From the NCBI GenBank assembly GCA_945875845.1, contig CAMCMB010000052.1, forward strand, positions 1 to 49,355: a stretch of DNA of 49,355 bases, given 5' to 3'. Made by a program: the position numbers and the translations under genes. Of the stretch, positions 16,975 through 24,465 are shown one piece after another. The notes below the pieces were generated by a model. The model saw only the letters and a program-made list of their open reading frames with translations, was not told where the DNA came from and did no database searches. Origin of the DNA: Pirellula staleyi DSM 6068. GTDB lineage: Bacteria; Planctomycetota; Planctomycetia; Pirellulales; Pirellulaceae. Each line of letters starts with the position of its first letter. The first letter of the stretch is position 1.

Positions 16975-17544
16975 CTAGCGAATGGACTCGAAGCCGTGCA
17001 TTCGGCGCAGCAAACCGATCTGACCTGAATGGATCGACTCGTGCAACGGGCAAAATAGTAATGCCCCCAGCTTGATCGGGTGAACGGCATACGGCATCTC
17101 GGTAGGCTCCGACAATTGCTGAGCCGTGAAATCGGGAATGGCTTTCATGGCGGCGATGTGGATTCTCTCAAGCGTCGCCAACAATTCGCTTTTCGACGGA
17201 ATCTCGCCTGGGTCAACGGGCGGCATGCTACCTCGACCAAAACGTTTGCGAAGCCAGCCTGGCATGAGGTCCAAATCTCCCTCCGCCCGCCCACGTTGGC
17301 GAAAAAGCATCAAGCCATACTGGGAAACAGCGAGGTGCCCAACTTGCCACGCGATATGCGAAGTGGCACCAGGTGGAATCACTGGCCAAAGTGAATCCGG
17401 TACGTTCTCCAATAAGCTTAGAGTGTAACGTCTCGCAAAATCGACTTGTCCGATCACGGCATCGCGCATCGCCAGAATGGAATCGTCGTTAGGTAACTCC
17501 AACGACGAAGTGCTTTTGGAAGGGTTTTGGGTTTCCTCGCCCAT
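16975..17544 (-). CDS. DinB-like four-helix protein
   Basis: A 189-residue DinB/YfiT-type protein, a four-helix bundle with a metal site, often used as a thiol-dependent enzyme or damage-inducible protein. Two His-rich helices are visible: SHIAWQVGHLAVSQYG near residue 65, with a His in the usual first-ligand position, and LHESIHSGQIGLLRR near residue 165 with the paired HxxxH. The N-terminal about 25 residues are polar and disordered-looking. Length is typical. It stands alone between palindromic repeats and the PDZ cassette, so the substrate cannot be inferred. Confidence 0.82.
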   Translation of the reverse strand: MGEETQNPSKSTSSLELPNDDSILAMRDAVIGQVDFARRYTLSLLENVPDSLWPVIPPGATSHIAWQVGHLAVSQYGLMLFRQRGRAEGDLDLMPGWLRKRFGRGSMPPVDPGEIPSKSELLATLERIHIAAMKAIPDFTAQQLSEPTEMPYAVHPIKLGALLFCPLHESIHSGQIGLLRRMHGFESIR

Positions 17545-17644
17545 GATCAGGATTTCCTTTGCGTCGCTTGCATCAACTCAGTGATCTAAAACTAGAACTG
17601 AGTCATAACTATAACGCAAAGGACAAGACTCGTCTTGGGACCCC

Positions 17645-18538
17645 TTATTTCCTATCGATCAATCCTTGAAGCATCTTTTTGATTTCCGAAATCTCGGATT
17701 TAATTTCGTCGATCTCCTTTTTCAATTGGGATGAGTCGCCAGGTGTTGGCATCGCGAACCGGAACCCCGGAGCGTACGGAGGAGCTGCCCAGTCGCCAGG
17801 TGTCGGCATCACAAATCCACCTGAGGGGAGGGCTAACTGGATGTTGTCCATCTCGACGTCCGACGAGGACATTTTGATTGGCATCACTTCGATCTTGAGG
17901 GGCTTTTCGTCGCGCAGCAGCTCGAGCGTAACGGCCTTTTCGTTCTTTCCCGATTCTTGGATCACCTCCATCAAATCGGCAACTGTTTTTATCTCCTTTG
18001 CGTTGGCGGTAAGTAGAATATCTCCCTTTTTGATTCCGGCTTTTTCAGCGGGTGAATCTTCCAGAATGGTTTCGATCCGGAGACCGAGCTTTGGTTTGAC
18101 GTTGTTACCTTCGGATCCAGCGGAGTCGTCGTCGGCTTGTTGGCAAGCGATCCCGATACGGTAATTTTCGCCATCTTTGCCTGTAGGGCGGATCAGAATT
18201 GTTCGGAACTGCTGGCCTGCGGACGGAACGCCTTGAACACCTTTGGCCCCTGGAACCATTTTGGGCAACGGTACACCTTGGACAATTGTGTGCGCACCTT
18301 GAGCGTTGAGGATTCTTTCTTTGATCTCGTCGGAAACCTTAGCCTTGTCCAGCTCCTGGGAAACCGTCTCAAGTATCTCAGCGATACCTCCGGTGTCTTT
18401 TGAGCCCTGCACGACGATGACTTCTGTTTTTTGGATCGTCTGGAGCGCATCCTCCTTGGACTGAGCCATCACTCCGCTCGTTCCTAAAGCAAGAGCCAAC
18501 CCCACCGACGTTTTGAACCAATTCAATTTTGTTTTCAT
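17645..18538 (-). CDS. Secreted PDZ-domain protein
   Basis: A 297-residue exported protein with a signal peptide (about residues 1-26, cleavage near VMA/QSK). A PDZ domain spans about residues 145-230, recognisable from LGLRIETILEDSPAEKAGIKKGDI, where LGLRI is the carboxylate-binding loop, and DLMEVIQESGKNEKAVTLEL. There is no protease domain. Beyond it an exact six-residue element, MPTPGD, occurs twice at 19-residue spacing (17734-17753 and 17791-17810), followed by a C-terminal coiled coil (LKKEIDEIKSEISEIKKML). It begins 31 bases after the membrane protein that follows the ECF sigma gene, so it is probably cotranscribed and may help sense envelope proteins. Confidence 0.85.
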   Translation of the reverse strand: MKTKLNWFKTSVGLALALGTSGVMAQSKEDALQTIQKTEVIVVQGSKDTGGIAEILETVSQELDKAKVSDEIKERILNAQGAHTIVQGVPLPKMVPGAKGVQGVPSAGQQFRTILIRPTGKDGENYRIGIACQQADDDSAGSEGNNVKPKLGLRIETILEDSPAEKAGIKKGDILLTANAKEIKTVADLMEVIQESGKNEKAVTLELLRDEKPLKIEVMPIKMSSSDVEMDNIQLALPSGGFVMPTPGDWAAPPYAPGFRFAMPTPGDSSQLKKEIDEIKSEISEIKKMLQGLIDRK

Positions 18539-18569
18539 GTTACATTTCCTTATCTAATCGCTCAAAAAA

Positions 18570-19274
18570 CTACAAACCAAAGGGTTTCAAGCCCACATGT
18601 TTCACCGGCAAAATCAATTTGCGGCCGTCATTCAAAGTACCTGTGTAGTACTCGGGCCTGACGTCCAGCTCGTATCCCCGTTTGCGCAACTTTTCGTTCA
18701 TACGGGCAATCTCGTAATTTTCCTTTGCCCAAATCACGGTTGGATCAACCTCTTCCATGTCGTAGATAGGAATTTCCGAACGTTCCGAATTCGGACCCGT
18801 TACGACCATCTTCATGCCGGGGTATTCGATCTCTCGCGGTGGTTCATTGTCGACCAACACGCTTGGCGCACTGACGGGCGCGACGGCCGGTCCAGCGAAC
18901 TCGGGACTTGGATCTTGCCTCGCTGACCCACCGGCGAGAAAGGAACCACCATAGAATCCAATTGCCATCAACAAGCCTGCCGCCAATGCCGAGAACCAAG
19001 CCTTCGACGAAACAAAAGGTTGAGCCGACTTCAGGCGTGGTTTTTCCGCGTTGATCCAGGGCGAGTCTGCGGAGACGCAGTTCGATGCGATCGCCGGAAG
19101 GGGATCCAATGAGAGGGCTCTCATTTGACTGGACCATTGTTGCTCCTCAAGCAATGCCAAGGCGAGTGTTCGCCAGCCTTGAGGTTCTGACTCTAGTTCG
19201 CGAAGAAAGTCTGACCGCACTTCGTGCGAGCACTCTCCATCGACGATCCTTTGTAGTTTGTTTGGATTGATCAT
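18570..19274 (-). CDS. Membrane protein, probable anti-sigma factor
   Basis: A 234-residue protein placed 12 bases after the ECF sigma gene. The N-terminal about 55 residues (INPNKLQRIVDGECSHEVRS, then LRELESEP) have the look of the cytosolic sigma-binding domain of planctomycete anti-sigma factors but lack the HxxxCxxC zinc motif. One transmembrane segment lies about residues 93-115 (WFSALAAGLLMAIGFYGGSF) and a periplasmic part of about 110 residues follows. The position between a sigma factor and a secreted PDZ protein is the main argument for the role; no family match is claimed. It could instead be a scaffold. Confidence 0.72.
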   Translation of the reverse strand: MINPNKLQRIVDGECSHEVRSDFLRELESEPQGWRTLALALLEEQQWSSQMRALSLDPLPAIASNCVSADSPWINAEKPRLKSAQPFVSSKAWFSALAAGLLMAIGFYGGSFLAGGSARQDPSPEFAGPAVAPVSAPSVLVDNEPPREIEYPGMKMVVTGPNSERSEIPIYDMEEVDPTVIWAKENYEIARMNEKLRKRGYELDVRPEYYTGTLNDGRKLILPVKHVGLKPFGL

Positions 19275-19286
19275 TTTTTTGAAATG

Positions 19287-19838
19287 TTAGACGGACTCGC
19301 CAATTCGTGCCCTCAAGGCCTTACGAGCCTTGAGCAAACGGTACTCAACGGTTTTGATCGTGATACCTAGATGATCTGATAGGTCTTGGTAACCCCAACC
19401 CTCCGTGTATTTCAGCATGAGTATCTGTCGATCTTGCGGATCGAGCGACTTCATCGCTTCGGCCACACTCGTCAAGCTCTCCGAACGCAGGAGCCAGTCT
19501 CCTGGGGCAATTTCCGTGGAATGCTCTTTGCTTCGCCCCGCCGCGATCACTCCGTCGATCAATTTTTTTCTACGTCCATTCGATCGATGGTGATTGATAA
19601 CCTTTCGCAACGCGACCCGATACAGCCAGGGCGCCACTTTGGTAGGATCGGTAGGGCGGCTGGGTTGGGCAATCGCGGCCAACGCCACTTCTTGCAATAC
19701 ATCCTCAGCTGCTTGCCGGTCCGACAACCGCGCACGGACGACGGTAGAAAGCCAACCCCGGTTGCTTTCGAGGGCTTCGACCCAGTCAATACTTGACTTT
19801 GGCTGGCTTTCCATCTGAAATCTCAGTGCGGCAGTCAT
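19287..19838 (-). CDS. ECF-type RNA polymerase sigma factor
   Basis: A 183-residue sigma-70 family factor with only regions 2 and 4. Region 2 (about residues 22-90) shows RQAAEDVLQEVALAAI and APWLYRVALRKVINHHR, the core-binding and -10-reading helices. Region 4 (about residues 125-180) shows LDPQDRQILMLKYTEGWGYQ and LGITIKTVEYRLLKARKALR, the -35 helix-turn-helix. I use the ATG at 19838; the in-frame extension to 19847 uses a TTG. It heads the group sigma - membrane protein - PDZ protein, and probably controls an envelope regulon released when the membrane partner is inactivated. Target genes are not visible. Confidence 0.92.
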   Translation of the reverse strand: MTAALRFQMESQPKSSIDWVEALESNRGWLSTVVRARLSDRQAAEDVLQEVALAAIAQPSRPTDPTKVAPWLYRVALRKVINHHRSNGRRKKLIDGVIAAGRSKEHSTEIAPGDWLLRSESLTSVAEAMKSLDPQDRQILMLKYTEGWGYQDLSDHLGITIKTVEYRLLKARKALRARIGESV

Positions 19839-19955
19839 GATGCGCAACAGTCACCAGTCGACAACTCCCCCCCTGATTTTTCTCCAAAAATCGGGCCCTT
19901 TTTAGAACAACCCTTTTGGAGGGTGCGATCCAAAGCTCGCACGTTTGAAAATCCA

Positions 19956-20040
19956 TGGGAGGGCGAGGCTCCTGCCGAGCTTAATACGCCATGGTTCGGC
20001 AGGAGCCTCACCCTCCCAAGCAAGGAATGGATTGAGCAAA
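19956..20040. repeat. Palindromic repeat family B, copy 2
   Basis: The tgggagggcgaggctcctgcc ... ggcaggagcctcaccctccca hairpin (19956-20018) plus the caagcaaggaatgg tail, between the ECF sigma gene and the response regulator. It is inverted relative to B1. It ends about ten bases from the stop of the regulator at 20050. Confidence 0.88.
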
Positions 20041-20049
20041 GAATAAAAA

Positions 20050-20694
20050 CTACTCGTCCAACGTCAATGTAGGAATTCCATTTCGCAAGGCCCAGACTGC
20101 GGCTTCGGTTCGATCGCTCGATTTGAGTTTCCGCAGGATATTCTGAACGTGTTCTTTTACGGTTTCGAGACTGATATCCAATATGCTGCTTATCTCACGA
20201 TTGCTCAGCCCCAGCGACAAATGACTGAGGATTTGAAGCTCCCGTTTGGTGAGTGAATCGGCGGATGAGACTCCTGATTTCGGCGATTGCTTGAGAAACT
20301 TGGATGCCTTGAGCAGCAGCGATTCTTGAGGTGCAGCCCCGTTGTGGGCCGAAGCGACAGATCGAACCAAACGATCGACTTCAGAGCTTTTTAATACGAA
20401 ATCGTAAAGCTTGTGAGCCGCAGCACGTGCGACATAGGTCGGGTTGACATGAAACGTGTAGATCAAAATCTTCATTGCCGGTCGTGCCGTTCGAACTTCG
20501 TCCACGACATCCAGAAATTCTGCATCCGCAAATCGAAGTTCCGAAATTAGCAAATCGTGTTCCGTTTGTTCCAGCTCTTTCCTTAAGCTGGCATAGTTTT
20601 CAACTTCTTTATCAACCGCAAAACCGCTCTGAGTGAGAACTTTGGAAATACCGATCCGAGAGACCTCGCTGTTGTCGGCACATAGAATTCGCAT
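20050..20694 (-). CDS. NarL/LuxR-type response regulator with Glu at phospho-site
   Basis: A 214-residue two-domain regulator: receiver (residues 1 to about 120) and LuxR-type helix-turn-helix (about residues 150-212, LTKRELQILSHLSLGLSNRE and DISLETVKEHVQNILRKL). I use the ATG at 20694 (MRILCADN); the longer reading adds an unlikely 26 residues. The receiver keeps Thr 81-like (IYTFH) and the Lys of FVLKSSE, but the phosphoacceptor Asp is replaced by Glu 52 (DLLISEL), and the N-terminal acidic pair reads D-N. It may therefore be always-on or controlled by other means. No histidine kinase is adjacent. It is divergent from the fabZ-like gene. Confidence 0.9.
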   Translation of the reverse strand: MRILCADNSEVSRIGISKVLTQSGFAVDKEVENYASLRKELEQTEHDLLISELRFADAEFLDVVDEVRTARPAMKILIYTFHVNPTYVARAAAHKLYDFVLKSSEVDRLVRSVASAHNGAAPQESLLLKASKFLKQSPKSGVSSADSLTKRELQILSHLSLGLSNREISSILDISLETVKEHVQNILRKLKSSDRTEAAVWALRNGIPTLTLDE

Positions 20695-20811
20695 GAAAGG
20701 ACAGCCTCGACGACTTTGGACACTTACCACGGGCAGCTGACGAAGCTTTCCTCGCTGTCGCAATTGTAGCAAAAAAATCTACCCGCCCCGAAATGAGTCA
20801 GGCAAGCCAAA

Positions 20812-20861
20812 ATTCGGGCGAACGCAAAGGGCACAAATTTACGTGCCAATTCTTCCCGAAT
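20812..20861. other. Nested inverted repeat between regulator and fabZ-like gene
   Basis: attcggg (20812-20818) pairs with cccgaat (20855-20861), and ggcac (20830-20834) with gtgcc (20843-20847). A short two-step structure in the divergent gap. It may be an operator or a leader fold; no further evidence is seen. Confidence 0.35.
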
Positions 20862-20952
20862 GGCCCAGTTTTAGGTAAGCCAAATCTTCGCGATTGCGGT
20901 TACGATTGTTCCCACTACGGTTTCCCATTCATTCCATAGCCATCAAGATAGT

Positions 20953-21387
20953 ATGACATTCGCAAATCTAGAGAAAATCCAAACGCTCATTCCGCATCGC
21001 AAGCCAATGCTTTTGATCGACGAAGTCGTCGAGCAATCCGACAATCGCATCGTTTGCAAAAAAACCTTCTCCGCAGACGACTTTTTTTTGCAAGGACACT
21101 TCCCTAATTTTCCGCTGGTCCCCGGCGTCATCCTTTGCGAATGTTGCCTGCAAAGCGGCGCAATCTTACTTAGCCAGTACACGCCGCAAGATGGTAGTGT
21201 ACCAGTCGCTACACGAATCGACGGAGCGAAGTTCAAGCGCATGGTTCGTCCAGGCGAAACCATTGAAATCAACGTGTCGCTCAACGACGTCGTGTCCTCG
21301 GCCTACTTCATGACAGGCAAAGTTACCGTCGAAGGGAAACTGGCGGCCCGCCTCGATTTCGCCTGCAGTATTGCCAAGCCTGATTAG
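20953..21387 (+). CDS. FabZ-like hydroxyacyl-ACP dehydratase
   Basis: A 144-residue hot-dog-fold protein of the FabA/FabZ group, which dehydrates 3-hydroxyacyl-ACP in type II fatty acid synthesis. The N-terminal IPHRKPMLLIDEV and the active-site stretch GHFPNFPLVPGVILCECCLQ near residue 55 (catalytic His and Glu) are clear. It is divergent from the NarL-type regulator rather than set in a fab or lpx cluster, so it may be a paralogue acting on a particular acyl group. The stop codon sits in the first copy of a 24-base tandem duplication (20 identical bases, 21371-21390 and 21395-21414). Confidence 0.88.
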   Translation: MTFANLEKIQTLIPHRKPMLLIDEVVEQSDNRIVCKKTFSADDFFLQGHFPNFPLVPGVILCECCLQSGAILLSQYTPQDGSVPVATRIDGAKFKRMVRPGETIEINVSLNDVVSSAYFMTGKVTVEGKLAARLDFACSIAKPD

Positions 21388-21414
21388 GGGTGATTTGCCA
21401 AGCCTGATTAGGGG
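21371..21414. repeat. Tandem duplication over the fabZ-like stop
   Basis: ttgccaagcctgattagggg occurs at 21371-21390 and again at 21395-21414, period 24 bases. The unit carries the last codons and TAG stop of the fabZ-like gene; the second copy is in the same frame beyond the stop. Confidence 0.8.
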
Positions 21415-21441
21415 CAGCAGTCGGTGCCACGCCCATGAGGC

Positions 21442-21570
21442 CCGCTAGAGGCTTGCTGATTTAATGGTACGACGGACTTCCTAGTCCGTCGAATTCCCCA
21501 TGGACGGACTTGGAAGTCCGTCGTACCGCCCTTACCCAATCACGACTTCACTAAAGCAACGGCCCGCTAG
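21442..21570. repeat. Palindromic repeat family A, copy 3
   Basis: The same core palindromes as copies 1 and 2 (gacggacttcctagtccgtc, gacggacttggaagtccgtc) with ends cccgctagaggcttgctgat and aaagcaacggcccgctag. It lies between the convergent fabZ-like and tmk genes. Confidence 0.9.
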
Positions 21571-21615
21571 CGTCCGGTTTACGTTGCCTGAAACGTGGGT
21601 AAAGATTAGGCATCG

Positions 21616-22227
21616 TCAGAGCGTGCCACACATGTCGTCGACAAACTCGCGGATCTCGTTGCGGATCAATTCAATGGGTTGCGTTGCGTTGACGACAAGC
21701 GAGTGACGGCCCGCTCGGCGGACTTGTTCGAGGAAACCTTGTCGTACTTTTCGGAAATATTCGATGCCTCGCTTTTCCAATCGGTCTGGGCCTCTTTGCA
21801 ACCGTGTTACTGCAATCTCTGGGTCGATATCGAGAACGATCGTAATATCGGGGGACAAGCCGCCAGTGGCACATTTGCCAACACCCCATAGCTCTTCGAT
21901 GTCCAACCCACCGGCCACCCCCTGATAAACCACATTGGCCAACAAAAAGCGATCACAAATCACAGTCGCGCCTGCCTCCAATGCGGGTCGAATTTGGTCT
22001 TCTACGAGCTGAGCGCGGGCCGCCATGTAGAGCAACATTTCCGACGTATTGGTAAGCGGTATATCCTCGCGGTGCAACAGGATATCTCGAATCGCTTCAC
22101 CGAGCTTTGTCGATCCGGGATCTCGAAAACACGCAACCACTTTGCCTTGCGATTCAAGGTGCGTTCGGAGCAAGTCGATTTGTGTGGACTTGCCCGCACC
22201 ATCAATTCCGTCCAACGAGATAAACAT
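21616..22227 (-). CDS. tmk: Thymidylate kinase Tmk
   Basis: Phosphorylates dTMP to dTDP, an essential step of dTTP synthesis. The 203-residue protein, taken from the ATG at 22227, opens FISLDGIDGAGKSTQ with the P-loop at residues 7-14. The DR(Y/F) motif appears as CDRFLLANVVYQG near residue 95 and the Lid follows (LQRGPDRLEKRGIEYF), of the type lacking Arg-rich P-loop residues. A longer reading to 22293 would overlap the fusA coding end by 66 bases and is rejected. The ATG overlaps the fusA stop by one base (TAATG), which makes coupled translation very likely. Confidence 0.95.
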   Translation of the reverse strand: MFISLDGIDGAGKSTQIDLLRTHLESQGKVVACFRDPGSTKLGEAIRDILLHREDIPLTNTSEMLLYMAARAQLVEDQIRPALEAGATVICDRFLLANVVYQGVAGGLDIEELWGVGKCATGGLSPDITIVLDIDPEIAVTRLQRGPDRLEKRGIEYFRKVRQGFLEQVRRAGRHSLVVNATQPIELIRNEIREFVDDMCGTL

Positions 22228-24320
22228 TATAGCGCAAATGCTTCCGCATCTTCCTTGGGCGCCGTTTGATAACCCTGTGGCTCCATCGAACAACCGGCTC
22301 GGCCCTGGCTGAGCGATCGAATCGCGCTGGAATAACCAAACAATTCCTTGAGCGGTGCCAAGGCGGTTACGCTCGTGATGGCCCCGCGTGCTTCCGTGCG
22401 TTCGATCATGCCGCGACGCTGTTGCAAATCTCCTACGATTTCACCCAGATAGTCCGCAGGTGTGGTTATCTCCATTTTCATCACAGGCTCAAGGAGCGAA
22501 GGACCACCTAATTTAAGCCCTTCGTCGAAGGCATCGTTGGCTGCAATCCGAAATGCTACTTCATCCGAACCCACTTCGGCAGTCTCGGCACCTAGGATGC
22601 TGATTCGAATCCCTGTCAAAGGAAACGAACCGATCATTCCACCACCCTCCGAACGATTTTTCAGCTCTTCCAAAGCAGCTTGGCGAAGATTGTCTGGTAG
22701 CATTTTCTCAATCGGCGTGCGATCGACCACAACAACCTTTCCTGACAAATCCTCAAGCGGTTCGAACCGTACTTGAAGCCTTGCAAACATTTGCTGCGAA
22801 CCCACCTGGCGATTGCATTGCCCAAGCACTTCCACGCTCTTGGCCACGGTTTCGCGGTAGCTAACGCGTGGCTTGTAAAACTTGACGTTGAGATGATGGT
22901 CTCGAACCAAGCGATTCTTAATGACCTCAAGATGTAACTCTCCCATGCCGCTGATCAGCGTTTGCCCCGATTCTGAGTTCTCGGACGCATGGAACGTTGG
23001 GTCTTGACGCTTGAGCATCTCCAGTACCTCGGACAGTTTCTTGCGCTCGACAGTATTCTCAGGCTCAATGGCCATGGAAATAACGGACTGCGCAAACTGG
23101 ATCGAGGGCAATTCGATCATGTCTCGTGTATCGCAAAGCGTGTCACCCGTAATCGAATCACGAGGGCCAATGCAGCAGGCGATATCACCGCATTCCAGCG
23201 TTTCGATCTGGCCTTGCCGTTCCCGTTTGGTTGCATGGATCTGCCAGAGCTGGGCCACGTTTTCCTTCTTATCGCGGTTCGGGTTGTACACTCGCGAATT
23301 CGAGTCCAACTTGCCTGAGTAGACGCGAATCCAAAACATGTCCCCCGTCTTGGCCGGCAAAATCTTGAACACCAAAGCGCAGAATGGTTCCTTGGGGTCT
23401 GGTTTTCGTTCAAGACTCTTTTCCCGCTTCTTGGGATCGACTCCCGTCACGGGTGGGCGATCCAGTGGGCATGGCAAATAGGATGCAACACCATCGAGCA
23501 ACGGCTGGACACCTGCGCCGTGAAGTGCAGATCCACAGAGCACCGGTTGCAACTTAAGGCTGACACATGCTTCCCGCAAGGCTGCGCGAACCAACTCGTT
23601 CGGAATGGGCTTTTCTTCCATCGCCAACTCCATCATCTCGCTGTTGTGTAGATAGAGCTTTTCGAGCATTACGTTTCGCCAATCCATGGCGTCGTCCAAA
23701 AGCTCGGTCGGGATTTCCTCAACCAAAACCGTTTTGCCTTGATCTTCGGGATTAAACCGTAGCATCTTGAGATCGATTAAGTCGATGATGCCTTGAAAAG
23801 GCTCTCGTGAGTGGCTTGGTCCTTGTCCCACCGGTATTTGAATGGCGACCGGCTCGGCGTTGAGCCGAGGTCCGATCTCTTCCAACACGCGATAGAAATC
23901 GGCCCCTTCTCGATCGAGCTTATTGATGAAAACGATGCGAGGAACACTGTACTTGTTGGCTTGTCGCCAGACGGTTTCGCTTTGAGCTTCAACACCTTCT
24001 CGGGCACTAAAGACGACGACCGCGCCGTCCAAGACTCGCAAGCACCTTTCCACCTCGGCGGTGAAGTCGACGTGTCCAGGCGTATCGAGCAAATTGACGG
24101 TGCAATCCTTCCAACGAAAGGTCACGCACGCGGCGAAGATCGTGATGCCTCGCTGCTGCTCCTCGGGGTCGTCGTCCGTTTCGGTCGTTCCCGAATCGAC
24201 GGCACCAGCCCGGTGTTTGGTGCCGCTCATATACAGCATCTGCTCCGTAACCGTCGTCTTACCAGCGTCGATGTGAGCGATGATGCCGATGTTTCGTATG
24301 GTAGAAAGTTCGCGAGCCAT
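22227..24320 (-). CDS. fusA: Elongation factor G (EF-G family)
   Basis: A 697-residue translational GTPase that moves tRNAs and mRNA during elongation. The G domain has AHIDAGKTT near residue 17, DTPGHVDF near residue 80 and NKLD near residue 135, with the switch region QQRGITI. Domains II-V follow at normal length, including FYKPRVSYRET and PVMKMEITTPADYLG. It lies outside the usual str operon (no rpsL, rpsG or tuf here) and is followed by tmk with a one-base overlap. Planctomycetes often carry several EF-G copies, so this may be a paralogue with a special role in ribosome recycling or termination; I cannot tell which from the window. Confidence 0.9.
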   Translation of the reverse strand: MARELSTIRNIGIIAHIDAGKTTVTEQMLYMSGTKHRAGAVDSGTTETDDDPEEQQRGITIFAACVTFRWKDCTVNLLDTPGHVDFTAEVERCLRVLDGAVVVFSAREGVEAQSETVWRQANKYSVPRIVFINKLDREGADFYRVLEEIGPRLNAEPVAIQIPVGQGPSHSREPFQGIIDLIDLKMLRFNPEDQGKTVLVEEIPTELLDDAMDWRNVMLEKLYLHNSEMMELAMEEKPIPNELVRAALREACVSLKLQPVLCGSALHGAGVQPLLDGVASYLPCPLDRPPVTGVDPKKREKSLERKPDPKEPFCALVFKILPAKTGDMFWIRVYSGKLDSNSRVYNPNRDKKENVAQLWQIHATKRERQGQIETLECGDIACCIGPRDSITGDTLCDTRDMIELPSIQFAQSVISMAIEPENTVERKKLSEVLEMLKRQDPTFHASENSESGQTLISGMGELHLEVIKNRLVRDHHLNVKFYKPRVSYRETVAKSVEVLGQCNRQVGSQQMFARLQVRFEPLEDLSGKVVVVDRTPIEKMLPDNLRQAALEELKNRSEGGGMIGSFPLTGIRISILGAETAEVGSDEVAFRIAANDAFDEGLKLGGPSLLEPVMKMEITTPADYLGEIVGDLQQRRGMIERTEARGAITSVTALAPLKELFGYSSAIRSLSQGRAGCSMEPQGYQTAPKEDAEAFAL

Positions 24321-24465
24321 GATTCTAAAAATTCGTGGGAGTGCCGCTTTCGCAGCTTATTTGCAATTCATTGAGTCGAAGGAATGTAACTTCGAATTTC
24401 AATCCAGCCTAGTGAGGCATTGAGAAATCCTGCAAACCTCTTGAATTTGGTACCCGCAACATGAC

